From: Gonocerus acuteangulatus
Taxonomy: Eukaryota > Arthropoda > Insecta > Hemiptera > Coreidae
Length of the DNA stretch: 64,000 nucleotides
Direction: 5' to 3'
Assembly (NCBI GenBank): GCA_946811695.1
Contig: OX328123.1
Location: 149,514,729-149,578,728 of the forward strand
Position 1 is the first letter of the stretch, and the number at the start of each line of letters is the position of its first letter. Below the pieces are notes generated by a model. It was not told where the DNA came from and did not search any database. It saw only the letters and a list, made by a program, of their open reading frames with translations. Made by a program: the position numbers and the translations under genes. Below are positions 1 through 12,057 of this stretch, one piece after another.

Positions 1-913
1 TAACTATGCCTGTTATGGCAAAACCAAAACTTTAAGGAAACTCTGGAAATACCAAGAGCTTAAGATATCAGTTTGAAAAAATTAGTGTTCAAAAATTCTA
101 TTTTTACAGGAGAATATTTTTCTTTTGTCTTTGTCATTTTTGGCAGTTTGAATAAGTATACTTTTTCCACTAAATTTTTGTTCCCTTATTTTGGCAAAGT
201 TTAAATTTGAACTGAATATTTCTTAATAAAATTCTTTACTTGGTTGGTTTAATCAATGACAGAAGTACATTCTAAAAGCAAAGCAGTCGATTGGTTTGAT
301 TATTATTTGGCAGTTTCGGTGTTTATCATATTATAGGTGTGAAAGCCGTAATTTCTGTTTAAAGAATAGGCTGTTCTTTTTGTTCGTTATAAACTGAAAA
401 TCCATATACATTAATCTTTTGCCCTCTAGGGCTCTGGAGCAGAGCCATTAAAAATTTGTCTTGAAATTCCAGAGGGACCATTCCAAATTTACTGGTAATA
501 TAAATGACAATTTTTTCGAGTGCAAGGATTAAATATTGTATTTATAATTTTTATAATCATGAACCATATTCATTTTCCAGCTTGTTTTTTCTTCCACGGT
601 TGATTTGCTTGATTGTAATGATAATTCAGTGAAAAATCATGTTCACCTCCAATGCTTTTTAAGTTTAGCTTTAAAATATTAGTGATCTTGTCTAATGTGG
701 TGTTTCTGCCCAGTGGTGTTATCTATTTGGATATCAATTTTGCTGGACTTCAACTGACGTTTTCCTTTTTTAATAGGAGGAAGCAAGTAGGTCATCCATC
801 TCCTTGCAACCTACTCTTAAAACATATTTGTAGTTTCTTTCTTCCAGTATTGTTAGTTCATTTTAAATATTAATTTCAACTCTTTTCAGTATTTTGTGAT
901 TTCAAGGCAGTGC

Positions 914-944
<31 letters not shown>

Positions 945-3097
945 CTTTTTTTTTTTTTTTGCTTTGATAAAAGTTGTTTAGGGGCTCTACCAGCATTTTT
1001 GTAATAAAATAATAAAAATGCATTTTTCTATATGAATTTTTTGTTAAATCAAAAATTTGTTTTCGATTGGAGGTTATTAATTGAAGATAAATGAGTGCAG
1101 TGTCTGTCATGCATTTCTATTTTGTATGTAGTTTAGTTATTAATGTTAGTGTACCTATATTTCACTTACAATAATGATTTTAAAAAATATTAAAAAAAAA
1201 TCCTTTGTCTATCTACTACTACCAATTAGCAGCGCTAGTAGATCATTCGACATTCCTATTTATTGAGACTATTTTGTAGATTTGAGCTTTATAAATGTGA
1301 TTATTTACATTAATTTAAGATTTTCATTGTAATATCTGAATATAAATTGTATATTTGTTGTACAATAGTTTTTTACTGTAATGTTTTTTATTTATTGACT
1401 GAAATGTCATTTGTTAGAAAAGGGTTTGTATTCTTTTATCTTACGTAGTAAAGGCAATCCAAAAATGTTGTCCGCTACCGATCCTAAAAAGGTTTATATT
1501 TGTATCCAAAGGAATCTATGGACCTTAAATTCTCGTAAAGTCTTTTTAATATTTCTTAGTGAACAGTTGCTCAAGTTGGGCCTCAGTACTGTGTTTTTTT
1601 GGCAGTAGATTTTTATTATAAGTTTATTATTTGTTATCAAGTGCCATGAAAAATATCCTATTGAATGTATTACTTAGTAGCATTGTTATTTCTACGCACA
1701 TTTGAATTTTCAATTTATTTTGTAAATATTTTAAAGATTTATAGTTTAAGGGTTTAGTCTTGTCTTTATGTATTTGTTTCATTATTATTATTATACCATA
1801 GATTTTATTAAAATTAAAAATATTTATGATAGAAAAATATGGTTATCTAATAATTGATAATTCATGTATTCAAATATACATATATATGAAATAATATGAA
1901 TCTTTTTTTGTAAAACAAATTCTCATACCATCTGAAGATTTCCTTGAAAACCCACTATAAATTTGTTTAATTACCCTTCAATGATAAGCCAATGAATTAC
2001 CCTTTTTTTCATAATATTTTATAAGAGTATGTCTAAGATCATTTGGCTGAGAATTAGAGAGGAAGATATTTGTAGTGGCAAAACCTTTTGCCAATCCTTT
2101 GACACTTCCTTCCCTCTCAAATAAAAAAAACAAAAAAAAACATAATTATGTATGTATTGAAATTCATGACGAGAGGCTGAGAGTGGCCCAAACTGTGTTC
2201 CTTTATTAATCCTGTAATGGACGGTTCCCGAGGACTCACTTAAGCAGGGGTGCAGTGGCATTTGGACCAGCTTTTTATCTTTTTATATTTTCAAAATAAT
2301 TCCTATTTCTCCTGCATTCAATTATATTTCTATAACTTAAGTACTTGTTATATAATTAGGGATTAGAAAATGAAATATGAATATATTTCATGACTAAATA
2401 TAAATGACTTAAATCATGATATTTGTTGGTTCAAAAATTTGAATTTTGTTTTTATCCCAGAACGCCACTGGATTATTAATTCATATTGTTTCCTGATCTT
2501 TCCTGACAAAGAATATAATTTGTATTTTCAGGCCACATTAATTCTCCAACTTCAAACATTGAAAACTCCGAATCACTGCTGTCATCAATTGTGTTAGGCT
2601 CCTGTAATAAGATTTCATTGTCAGGTTTACTTACAATGGTTGATTGTGATCCATGAATTCAGGAGGCCAACTACAGTTGTGTTTTTTTTGTTGTTTTTTT
2701 ACTAATTTCAAATTTACCTACAATTTAGATGTGATAGAAGAAATCTGATTGCAAATATTATTAATTTTTTTTTAAAGTTAATTGTAGGCACTTTCCTAGA
2801 TACCTAGCAACTTTTTGATAATAAGCTTATTTGTAGGTAGTTTCATGTAGAATATGATGGTCTTCAGTTAAAGTTGATAGCTTAATAAATAACATCTGAA
2901 AACGCAACAAATGACACAAATTCACAAACAAAATGGTTGCTAACAACTGAACTACTCATTATAAAATTGTAAAAAAAAAAATGTTTGTAATACTCCCTGA
3001 TATATGTACATATGGAATTTGTACTGTTAAAAATTAAAGAAAACATGTCAGCAACATCCATTGGTTGATTTGATATAGATTGACCTGTAGGAGGTTT
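1..3097. other. AT-rich non-coding DNA without a recognised gene
   Basis: No open frame here resembles a known protein, and the short open frames are what AT-rich sequence yields by chance. There is one long T-run (919-960) and scattered short A/T runs. I saw no element termini, tRNA-like box B or target duplication in this stretch. Ancient unrecognisable transposon sequence or introns of an unseen gene remain possible. Confidence 0.5.
919..960. repeat. poly(T) tract with one interrupting C
   Basis: Forty-two bases, all T except one C at about 945. It could be the poly(A) tail of an old minus-strand retroposon, but nothing recognisable follows it to the right. A plain homopolymer expansion is equally possible. 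Confidence 0.8.
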
Positions 3098-3600
3098 TTA
3101 ACCCGTGGACCATTCCTAGTGCTGCATGCCCATGGCGCTTAGCACTATGGGTGCTCAAAAATAGTACTAAGGGTGGAGTTGTTGACATGGGCCATGTGGT
3201 TCGCCAGTTGCAGTGTAGTGGTCATATGGTTGGAAGCACTGTAGTTGAGTGTCCAGAACTGAGCGAGACTGCTTAGTGGGTAGCGCCTCCCCAAGGATTA
3301 CCTCGCAAGCCCCAAGGTCCCTAGGGGCTTTTGGGGATATCCTCATCTTGATAGCCTGAGGGATGGTGGTAATAGCTGAGGAGCCTGTTTTAGGGCTATC
3401 AAATGCTGGGCACAACACTCTGCCGTTTTCACTTTCTGCGGTGCACATAATCCTGTCTGAATTATCTAGTGATGATTCTGACTTTTCATCATCAAAAAGT
3501 TCCTTTATTAGTTCAAAAATTTTGTTCTGATCAGTGTAGTATTTTGCACTGTCGAATAAATAAAAATATATAAAGCACAAATTAGTTTGACATAATTAAC
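3098..3600 (-). mobile_element. possible piggyBac-like remnant
   Basis: TTAA at 3098-3101 is followed by CCCGTGGACCATTC, the kind of CCC-starting terminus next to TTAA that piggyBac-like elements have. An imperfect inverted repeat follows at about 3115-3150. A minus-strand open frame of 137 codons (3167-3580) carries an acidic, serine-rich stretch (residues about 25-45, with FDDEKSESSLDNSD). That resembles the acidic N-terminus of piggyBac transposases, but no catalytic region is visible. No matching right end at a TTAA was found. The call is weak; a chance frame beside an unrelated palindrome is the alternative. Confidence 0.3.
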
Positions 3601-3945
3601 CATGCCAACCAAGAAAACTAAACAAATATTTTACTTTAGCTCCTCTGCTGGGCATCTATTTTTGTAGATCCTGGGCTTCTGTTCTTAGCAATGTGCATTT
3701 TCCCATGGTAATATTTCGCCTGTTTCTCCGCGGTACTGATCGGACTCCTATTAGTTCTCCGTTTTAGAAGGCAGGACCAGTGAAACAAATATTGAAATTA
3801 CTTTTAAAAATATTGATAAGAAGGATAGTTACATCTTTACAGTAGATAATGAAAATCTTGCACATACTAAAAATTTACCGAGGCTATGCTGGGAGCAGGT
3901 ATTTGGATTGTAACCATGAACTTGACAGATAAAAGGGTCTTTAGA

Positions 3946-4202
3946 CATGGGTGTATATAAGGGGCAGGGGGTGAGGGGGCTGCAACCCCCCCCCCCCAAA
4001 ATTTTGACTAGATTGGTAAAATGTGTCATAAACCCCTTAAAAATAAATTAAATAACATCACTTAGTACATAAAAAAATATTTTATTTTAGGTTTAATAGC
4101 GTTTTAGTTGTCTAAAACTATTCCAAGTTCTAGATTGTTAGCATTCAATATCCCAGAAATGGTCCCAGTCCCTCCCCCCAATGATTTCCTATATGCACCA
4201 AG
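3946..4202. mobile_element. MITE with CATGGGCGTATATA-type ends, degenerate copy
   Basis: The left end reads CATGGGTGTATATAAGGGG and the right end TATATGCACCAAG, a decayed inverted copy. The interior, including GTTTAATAGCGTTTTAGTTG, matches the copies at 9379-9653 and 55685-55947. Flanking octamers are TCTTTAGA (3938-3945) and ACTTTAGA (4203-4210), agreeing at 7 of 8 positions, which suggests an 8-bp target duplication. No coding capacity. Eight-base duplications fit the hAT or P superfamilies, and the sequence alone does not decide between them. Confidence 0.75.
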
Positions 4203-4210
4203 ACTTTAGA

Positions 4211-4413
4211 AGCTGAAGGAAGGGAAGGATGAGGGCTGGGCGGGACCAGACGTAGATAATGTCCAATACCATGGGGGTTTCTTTGTCTTCCTGCATTTCA
4301 TTTCTATCAAGGAGTGAAAATGTGGACAGAGAATGTAAATATTAGCTCGTGTCCAGTAGTGGATTAAGTAAAGAGCGTCCAAGCCCACTTAGGTATCGGT
4401 ACTTACTTTGAGG

Positions 4414-4461
<48 letters not shown>

Positions 4462-5181
4462 GCTGTTTGGAGAAGTGATAAGGACCTCTTTACAGGGGAG
4501 GTGGAGCTTGAGAGAATGAAGTCAGGATATGCTCCTTCTCCTATTGGCTAAGTTGACTTAACACACTCTACCAATGAATCATATTGATCAGATAGCAACA
4601 ACTAAAATATATGAAGGCCACTGTTTTAGCACAGACTGAACGTAACCCAGACACTTCACCGTTTTTGTATGGCGACACAATTCTATCTGCCTCCCCACCC
4701 CTTACTCTGTCAGATTCCTTTGTTCTAGCATTTACACATAAATTATCCATTATTTACATATACACAGACCTAAATATTGAGATTGCATACACATTAATTT
4801 ACTCAATTATCTACATTGACAATAAATATTTAGTTAGTAATATTTTTAGAAATTTTGAATTCTGCTGCCATTGTTCAATATTTTTGAGGCGTTTAATTCC
4901 ATAGTCACTCTAAAATTTGTAGTATCATCGTTTCTTCACTTTTAAAATAAATTTAACTATCCTCTTGATTGTATCGTCCCTACCATGTCAAACTTATTGT
5001 ATATGAAAATCGGACCAGCTAATCTCTGCGAATAATTTAAGTAGAAACCCTAAAGAAAACAATGGAATGAGCCGATCTTTGCCACAACTTGACAGAAAAA
5101 TTAAAAATGAGATTTTATAGAAAGAACCCACATTTTTTTCAGAAAAATATTTTCGAGGCGATGATTTTTTTTAACGTTCAA
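4211..5181. other. AT-rich non-coding stretch
   Basis: It holds a (TA)n tract at about 4416-4457 and otherwise nothing I can name. Overlapping open frames on both strands around 4568-4904 resemble no known protein. Confidence 0.5.
4416..4457. repeat. (TA)n microsatellite
   Basis: About 20 TA units. Unlike most TA tracts in this window, it is not flanked by the conserved blocks of the HINE-like family. Confidence 0.9.
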
Positions 5182-5359
5182 TTTTTTTTTTTTTTTTCTT
5201 TTCATGTTTATTTAAAATCTGTACAATTATAAGTACAATAATTAATTGTGCTGGCTTAAGTATACATGTCAATGAATAGTATATGGAAGGAGCCAAACAT
5301 TATCGGCACTTCCTAATATATTAAAACAATCTGTGCTGTTTTTGACTGCTGTCATGGTA

Positions 5360-7271
5360 GCTGGTCACGGGGCCAAAGTCTCTTAAGCCTCCTGGGAAGA
5401 TCTTTAGGGTGGGTCTGAGTGGAAAGGGATTGACCTCTAGGATTTGGGTGGGATGACAATTTGGAATGAAACGTCAGGAAGCGGGATTTGGCGAGGTCGT
5501 TTACGAAAGGAATATTAAGGTCGTTGTGTAGGGTTTTGTTGGAGACATAAAAGGGAGCATTGACTATTCTACGAAGGACTTTGGATTGGAATGCTTGTAT
5601 TCGTTGTATGTTTGAGTGTTTTGCTGTTCCCCATAATTCGAGTCCGTAAGTCCAGATAGGTCTGATTATAGTTTTGTAAATAGTAAGTTTGTTTTGTGTC
5701 GTAAGCTTTGAAGTAGGTCCAAGTAGTCGACGTAGGAGTCCCTATCTCCTGTTCTGCTCTAGTCTTTTCAGTCGTGTGTGTGCGTTCCATGTGAGTCTGC
5801 TGTCTAGTAGAAGTCCCAGGTAACGTACTTCATTCGATGCAGGGAGTTGACGTCTGCAAATGAATACAGGAGGGCAGGCGCTCCTATTAAGAGTGAATGT
5901 AACTTGAAAGCATTTTTCGGGGTTCACTTTAATTTTCCACAAGTTGCACCATTTCTCGACAGACTCAAGGTGCTCCTGTAGTTGCTGGGAAGCTGTAGAG
6001 GGATCAGGGGAAGAGGAAAATATGGCTGTATCATCGGCGTAGGTCGTAATGTGGGTAGTCGGATGAGTAGGGATATCTGCCGTGTACAGGAGGTAAAGGA
6101 CAGGACCTAGGATGCTGCCTTGTGGGACGCCTGAGGATATGGGTCGAGAGGAGGACAAGGTAGTACCAGACCTTGCTTGAAAGGAACGATTCGAGAGGTA
6201 GGATTGAAGGATGAGGTAGCATGTGTGAGGTAAAATACGCTTTACTTTGTATAACAACCCCGGGTGCCAAACCCGATCGAACGCTTTGGCGACGTCGAGG
6301 AAGGCACTCGTGCAGTAGTTTTTACATTCAAGCGCGTAGGATATTGTGTCAACAACGCTAAAGCATTGTTGGATGGCGGAGTACCGGGAGCGGAAACCGA
6401 ACTGGTGGTCAGGAATGGAATTGGAGGATGTAACGATGGGAAGGATTCTCTTCAGGAAAAGATTTTCAAAAATTTTGGACATGATTGGGAGTAAGCTTAT
6501 AGGGCGATAGGAGGATGGTGTATTTGGAGGTTTTTGGGGTTTTGGGATAAGAATTATTATTGAGTGTTTCTATGGTTTGGGGAAATGAGTAGTTCTTAGG
6601 ATTGAATTGAATATGTAGGTAAGGAAGATTATGGCTTTCTGGGGTAGGTTTTTTAGGATCAGGGATGTAATTAGGTCATACCCAGGGGATTTCCTGGGGA
6701 GATGCTTAATGATGTATTTTACATCTGCAGGATGAAAAGCTTTGGGAGGAGCGGAGAGGGGAAGAGGGTGGTCAAGGTAATCGTGAACCAGCTGGTCGTG
6801 GATAGAATTTGTATTTGGGTGCGGAGAAAAAGTGGATTCGAGATGTGCGGCAAAAACTTCGGCCTTATCTTCATCGCTCCTTGCCCAGCTGTCGTCACTG
6901 CGTTGGAGAGGATGAGGAACGGTATGAAATTTTAGGATTTTACGGGTAGCAGTCCAAAGGGAATTATCTTTTGTGGATAGGGTTTGAAGATAATCATTGA
7001 AGGATTTTGATCGATATTCGGAAAGGGCCTGTTTTAGAATTCGACAGAGTTTGTTGAAGGAGGTACGGTGAGAGGGATAGCGGGTTCTCTGCCAGAGAGC
7101 TCTTGCTCGGCGCTTGGCGGTTAGAAGGTCCTGGGTGTGGTCTGGAAGCTGAGGTTTGGGATGGAAAGGGATGTGTGTTCTTAGTCTACATGATTTTGTG
7201 ACACTGTCCTGGATGGCTTTAGTGAACATAAGAACGGCAGTGTCGACATCTGATGGGGTTTTGAGGGGCAC
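5360..7271 (-). pseudogene. Jockey element: reverse transcriptase and C-terminal region
   Basis: One reading frame runs from the linker (about 7271) to about 5360 and is broken by two in-frame stops. One is near 6567, where the family has a tryptophan (FPKP-stop-KHS). The other is near 5741, after EQNRR. RT landmarks appear in order: SSYRPISLLP, DHQFGFR, FLDVAKAFDRVWH (first catalytic Asp), SSGVPQGSILGP, TYADDTA (catalytic YADD) and VRYLGLLLDSRLTW. A C-terminal part with the GLLRRLLG and IRPIWTYGLELWG blocks follows. The order and wording are those of the Jockey clade. The catalytic motifs survive but the frame does not, so no active enzyme can be made. Confidence 0.92.
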
Positions 7272-7693
7272 AGTGAGGTCAATGGAAGCGGTAAGGATTT
7301 CTTGAAAAAATTCCCAGTTGATAGGACCTTGGATGAGGCTAGGATACTGGGCAAGACGTTGAGGAACGGTATAAGGAGAATGGCTGAGTGATCGGAGGAT
7401 AGATCAAGCAGTGACTGCACTGAGTAGGATATACTTCCTAGGCAAGAAGAGATGAAGAAATCGACCAAGTCTGGAGTTCGAGAGAGATCTGTTGGCCAGT
7501 AGGTGGGAGTGTTTGTGGAAATGGATTGGTAGTTTTGGGATTGAAGGATGTCGTATAGGATTCTGCCAAGGGAGTTTGTGAGACGGCATCCCCATCTGGG
7601 ATGTTTTGCGTTGAAATCAGCCCCTATAGCGAGGACCAAAGGATTTGAATAGTGAAAGGAATTCAGGATGGTGGAAATAGGTCGGAACGTTCA
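7181..7693 (-). pseudogene. Jockey element: C-terminal part of the APE endonuclease domain
   Basis: The translated fragment contains the GADFNAKHPRWG motif, corresponding to the catalytic GDFN block of APE-type endonucleases, then TPTYWPTDLSRTPDLVDFFI and a later SSDHSAIL, the SDH block. In Jockey elements this domain nicks target DNA before reverse transcription. The upstream catalytic residues are absent because of the 5' truncation. At about 7270 the reading continues in another frame as the linker and reverse transcriptase, so a frameshift separates the two parts. The open frame could use a TTG near 7639, but similarity extends upstream of it, so this is not a true start. Confidence 0.88.
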
Positions 7694-7695
7694 AA

Positions 7696-8049
7696 TAGGT
7701 CTAAAAACTGAATTGAGTAGAAAGGAACATTAACACCATTCTATCAAGATTTCTAGGTACTTATATTCGGCTGTGGTATCATTCCCGTTTATATTTAATC
7801 CTCAATATATCTCAGTCAATTGATACTTTCTTAAAGTCTTTAGTGAGTAAATATTCTGTAAGGTTTTAAGAACGAGTTAATACAGAAATTAATGAAAAAT
7901 AAAAAATGTTTTTTGTCAATGTTTTTTCCTTTAGTGGAAAATATGTTTTTTTTCGGTTCAGGTCACATGCTAGGTAAGATGGATCAGATTATTTTAAAAT
8001 CCTGTGGATCACTTCTTAATTCATAGAAAATCGAGATTTTTTTTTTGTG
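7696..8049. other. non-coding, nothing recognised
   Basis: AT-rich sequence between the truncated end of the Jockey element and the transposon protein fragment beginning near 8050. No motif, repeat end or ORF of interest was seen. Confidence 0.5.
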
Positions 8050-8360
8050 GTTCAGCCTGAAAATGTCTGCTCTCCTAGTGTTGTTCAGAAAGCTGTCCGA
8101 TAGGAAGAGCTGCTGTTGCTATTATTTCGGCACCATGGATTAAAACCTTGTCTACTGTTGATGCCATATAGTACCACGGACACAATTGAATAGCCAATTC
8201 TGCAGTCTCTTGTTCGTACAACCCAACTTTGAATGGGTCAATTACATGTTGACTTTTTATAACCTCAAGAATGACTGAAAATTTACAAATCAAATTCTTA
8301 TAGATTTTTCTTATTTCTGATATATAAGATGGATCAGCAATAAATCTGGTATTTGAAGAA
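8050..8360 (-). pseudogene. fragment of an uncharacterised arthropod transposon-type protein
   Basis: The minus-strand frame is open upstream of its first ATG, so similarity appears to begin near 8357 with NTRFIADPSYISEIRK. It continues through QETAELAIQLCPWYYM, then TVDKVLIHGAEII and ALPIGQLSEQH, and is cut by a stop after about 100 codons. From memory, the order resembles a protein often seen in invertebrate genomes and annotated only as uncharacterised, with a 'TAELYxxLYxWYYMPxSVHKILIHG...LPIGQLSEEAQEARN' pattern, probably transposon-encoded. No catalytic residues are known to me. The neighbours are LINE and MITE remnants, which fits a repeat origin. The function is unknown. Confidence 0.5.
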
Positions 8361-9370
8361 TCATATCCCTGTCGTACTTAATCGACACGGATTCCAAGTT
8401 TTTTAGATAAATTCTTCTTGAATTCGCTTATATTCGGAATAGTCGTATTTGTGGTTCTCCATTTTTTGAAATTCCAATTGTAGGCGAGATGAAGGATGTA
8501 TTCCATAAATTTTATACATGTGTGCAGAGTCGGTAAACCTAGTTGGAGAGCTTGTTCTTATGATTACTTGAATCGATGTTTTGTTAGATTATTCATTTCT
8601 GACGGACGAGCTTAACAAACGAAGCAGTTACTTGATGATGTAGTCCCTACTACAGCTTGGGCTACCTTCCCGTACATCATGGAGAAGATCAGAACATGTC
8701 TAATTGATATTTTTATCTCACCAAAATGCATGTTTGTTACTTGTAAATTTTTATTCATGCTTTCAACACTTGCATTCTCGCGAATATTATGAAAAACATT
8801 TCACATAAATCACAATAACTACCAAAAGGGCAAAAAGGGGCAGATGAACTTATAGTAATATATTCTCTGACCCATCCCGGTCCTAGATCAATGGCCGTCA
8901 TCTTAAGCTAGGATAAGCGCTTTACTCAAAGCTTGCTTCTAATTTGTTTTCGTGTGTGACAGTTTCCGCTCATCTAATTTGTTTTTATGGGCAGCTATTA
9001 GTATGAAGTAGTTCGTCTTCATGCCTACTTTATGATGAAAAGCACCGATGAACCAAATGTGGTTCAACAAGCTCAAAATGATGTTACAAGAAATAGGAAT
9101 AATCATACAGCAGCAAGAAAAACGATAATTTCAGCATTACAAAAAATTTTGTTTGGAACAAGTAAATAGGGTTTAATTCTTTGACTAAACAAGGATAAAA
9201 AAACGTAAAAATTAGCTCCAGAAATGGACATTGCATTTTGGAGTTTTTTCCTAGATTGCCCCACTGTACGACGTGGCTTGCAGGTTCCAGCCTGTTGCTC
9301 ATAGATTCGCCCAGACGTAACAATTTTCCTCGTCGCTCACCCCGAACATTATATTTTACGTGCTACAAAA
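8361..9370. other. AT-rich non-coding stretch
   Basis: No element ends or convincing ORFs were seen. It may include diverged upstream coding sequence of the fragment at 8050-8360, but I could not follow the frame. Confidence 0.45.
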
Positions 9371-9378
9371 AAGGCTAC

Positions 9379-9653
9379 CATGGGCGTATATAGAAAATAA
9401 TTTGGGGCGGGGCTGGGAAAATTTCGGGGGGGGGGGCTGAGATAATTTCCGGGGTATGGAATATGAAAAATTTAGAGCTTGGAATAGCTTTAAGCAACTA
9501 AAACGCTATTACACCTAAAATAAACTATTTTTTATTAACTAAGTGATCTTATTTAATTCATTTTTAAGGCTTTTATGAGAAATTTTTACCATCAAATAAA
9601 AATTTCGGGAGGGGCTGCAGCCCCCTCAGCCTCCCCCCTTATATACGCCCATG
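9379..9653. mobile_element. MITE with CATGGGCGTATATA ends and a perfect 8-bp target duplication
   Basis: A 275-bp element with terminal inverted repeats CATGGGCGTATATA and TATACGCCCATG, G-rich and C-rich sub-terminal blocks and an AT-rich core. It is flanked by AAGGCTAC at 9371-9378 and 9654-9661, a perfect 8-bp direct repeat. It has no coding capacity and is the best-preserved of three copies here. Eight-base duplications are made by hAT and P-superfamily transposases. The CATG start is more like P, the overall layout like many hAT MITEs, and I leave the superfamily open. Confidence 0.9.
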
Positions 9654-9917
9654 AAGGCTACAGCCTCTAAATCTTAACCGATTTCAATGCATTTTTTTTA
9701 AAAAAATGAAAGCTAATCAAATTTAGAACAACTTTGTCAATTCACATTTATGGTTTTTGGTTCGGTTCTTTATTAAATTACGTGGAAAGATGTTTATAAC
9801 CATCCAATGTTTATAATCTTCCAAGTTTATAGCCTTCCAATGGTTATAACATTCTAGTTAACTTTCTTATAAATAATTTTAAAATTTTAAAATAATAAAT
9901 AAATAATTTTAAAAAAA

Positions 9918-10912
9918 ACACAGACATACAGACTGCAGCTGGTAGACGTTTTTGACTTGGCCTATGACAATCCCCTCATCAAGACCAACCTGTGTGCCCA
10001 GTTTGATCAAAACATATAGAACGGTTTTGATTTTATAGGGAACAAACATACAGACAGACAGCTGGTAGAGGTTTTTGACCTAGCTTACGGCACTCTCCAG
10101 ATTAGGATCTACCTGTGTACCGAGTTTAGTCAAAATCGGACGAACGGCGTGGATTTGTATGAGGTACAAACATAATCGAACGAACGGTGTGGATTTGTAT
10201 AAGGGACAAACATACAGACAGACAGTTATAAGACGTTTTTGACTTAGCCTACGACACTCCCCAGATTGAGATCTACATGTGTACTGAGTTTAGTCGAAAT
10301 CGGACGAACGGTGCGGATTTGTATAAGGGACGAACATACAGACAGACAGTTATAAGACGTTTTTGACTTAGCCTAAGACACTCCCCAGATTAAGATCTAC
10401 ATGTGTACCGAGTTTAGTCAAAATCGAACGAACGGTGTGGATTTTTATAAGGGACAAACATACATACAGACAGTTATAAGACGTTTTTGACTTAGTCTAC
10501 GACACTCCCCAGATTATGATCTACATGTGTACCGAGTTTAGTCAAAATCGGACGAACGGTGTGGAGACGGTATCGAGTTTATTCAAAATCGGACGAACGG
10601 TGCGGATTTGTATAAGGCACAAACATACAGACAGACAGCTGGTAGATTTTTTTGACTTAGCCTAGGAGATTTCCTGTATCAAGACCTACCTGTCTGCCAA
10701 GTTTGGTCCAAATCGGTCAAACGGTGTGGATTTGTATAAGGAACAAACAAAACAGACAAACAGAAAAACAGATAGACACGTGATTTTTATAAATATATAG
10801 AGCCTAAGACACTCCTCAGATTAAGATCTACATGTGTACCGAGTTTAGTCAAAGTCGAACGACCGGTGTGGATTTTTATAAGGGACAAACATACATACAG
10901 ACAGCTGGTAGA
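9918..10912 (-). mobile_element. Helitron-type element with about 124-bp tandem repeats
   Basis: Repeated units carry 'cagacagacag', 'ttttgacttagcctac', 'gacactccccagat' and 'cggtgtggatttgtata'. The last motif recurs at about 10186, 10310, 10434 and 10557, a period of about 124 bp. Reading the minus strand, the array ends at 10801 in TCTATATATTTATAAAAATC followed by ACGTGTCTGTTTTTC. That is close to the TC-TATATA start of the related fragments at 25421 and 13457, and it looks like a canonical Helitron 5' terminus. One further diverged unit (10802-10912) runs up to the HINE-like 5' end at 10913. No Rep or helicase coding sequence is present. Confidence 0.65.
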
Positions 10913-11986
10913 TTTTAGCGCGGTTACTCCCTATCTCCATAGGGAGAACCCGCTTATGAGGTTGACCTCATGACGCGATCCGGACGTGCCGACTAGAAAC
11001 TTTCTCGAATGAAACCATTTTTAAGGCGATATCTGTAACCGTTCCTGAGAAAAGTGGAATCAATATTTTTGTAAGTCATTATATTTTTGTGAGTACTTAA
11101 AATCGTGGGATTCAATTAAAATATTTTCTACAACTTGGAAATTAATCCCAACTAAGATGTTTAAATTTTGGTTATATTTGGAGTTAAGGAAGTGTGCGAA
11201 AAAAAAAAAAAATTATTAATAGACATGAAAAGTTTTCGGATCTTCATACATTTTTCGTAAATATCTCGATTACAGTTGGGAAATCGTGCTAAGAGGAAGG
11301 TGACCTTTCGAATGCTTACTAAATTCTCTACAAAAAAGGTTCTGAGGCAATATTCGATGGGGCAACGTCAATCAGAGATATAAGCGCTTAAAACTTAAAA
11401 AGTGTTTGTTTTGTTGTTTTGAAAGGGGGTTTCTCTTTGTTTATCTCACTTTTTAAATGGTTGTTTCTTGTTTTAAATTGCATTTATCAGTAAAATTAGT
11501 ATAGTAGTAAAATAAGCTAAGAAACGGTGAAAGGTATTGGTAATAATAAGTCTGGATTGGCTGTTGTAATCAAGATGGCTGTGGCTAATCATGATGACGT
11601 CGTTTGTTTTGAATTCTCCTGTCTTATAACCTTCCTCATAGCCTCCAACTGAAGTTATCGTTATTTCTTATTTCATAGAAAGATTTATCCCACGACAGAA
11701 TGGAATTTTATTCGCCATGAAGCACATATTTACAGTTGGGTATAACAATAAAACGAATTTGCTAGAAAACAAGATACTTAAAATAACAACGAATTTTTGG
11801 TTGTTTATAATAGAGCCTTTTCAGCAGTAGTCAAAGAGTAAGTACGTTTTCAGTATATAATTGTATTGACTTGTACAGATTAAGAATTATCCGCTTCTGT
11901 CAGTTTCCTGTGATTTGTGATGCTAATCTATTCCATCTCTTCGGTATGTAACCGCGCTAAGATGACGCAGTTCCTGCGAGTCGGAC

Positions 11987-11989
<3 letters not shown>
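10913..11989 (+). mobile_element. HINE-like element, lineage A, complete termini but no TA tract
   Basis: The 5' end TTTTAGCGCGGTTACTCC is at 10913. It is followed by a hairpin, ACTCCCTA...TAGGGAGAACCCGC, and a block containing GAGGTTGACCTCATGACGCG. The TA tract and its right flank are deleted, and the element resumes at CGAATGAAACCATTTTTAAGG. The 3' end has TAACCGCGCTAAG, then the hairpin CGCAG-TTC-CTGCG (about 11966-11978), then GTCGGACTTT. The 3' copy GTAACCGCGCTAA is the exact complement of this copy's own 5' TTAGCGCGGTTAC. There is no coding sequence. Confidence 0.75.

Positions 11990-12057
<68 letters not shown>

Larger units (their letters stand above)
5182..7695 (-). mobile_element. 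Jockey-clade non-LTR retrotransposon, 5'-truncated
   Basis: On the minus strand the element runs from the end of its endonuclease domain, through reverse transcriptase, to a 3' UTR with an AATAAA signal (complement near 5208-5214) and a poly(A) tail (T-run 5182-5197). There is no ORF1, and the N-terminal part of the endonuclease is missing. Similarity stops near 7695, where a stop codon and unrelated sequence begin. A 5' truncation of this kind is normal for LINE insertion by target-primed reverse transcription. In-frame stops and a frameshift show the copy is dead. I did not find a target duplication. Confidence 0.9.

Noticed and set aside
9918..10912. A CRISPR-like array
   Set aside because: The repeats are 124 bp, imperfect and eukaryotic Helitron-type, without distinct spacers.
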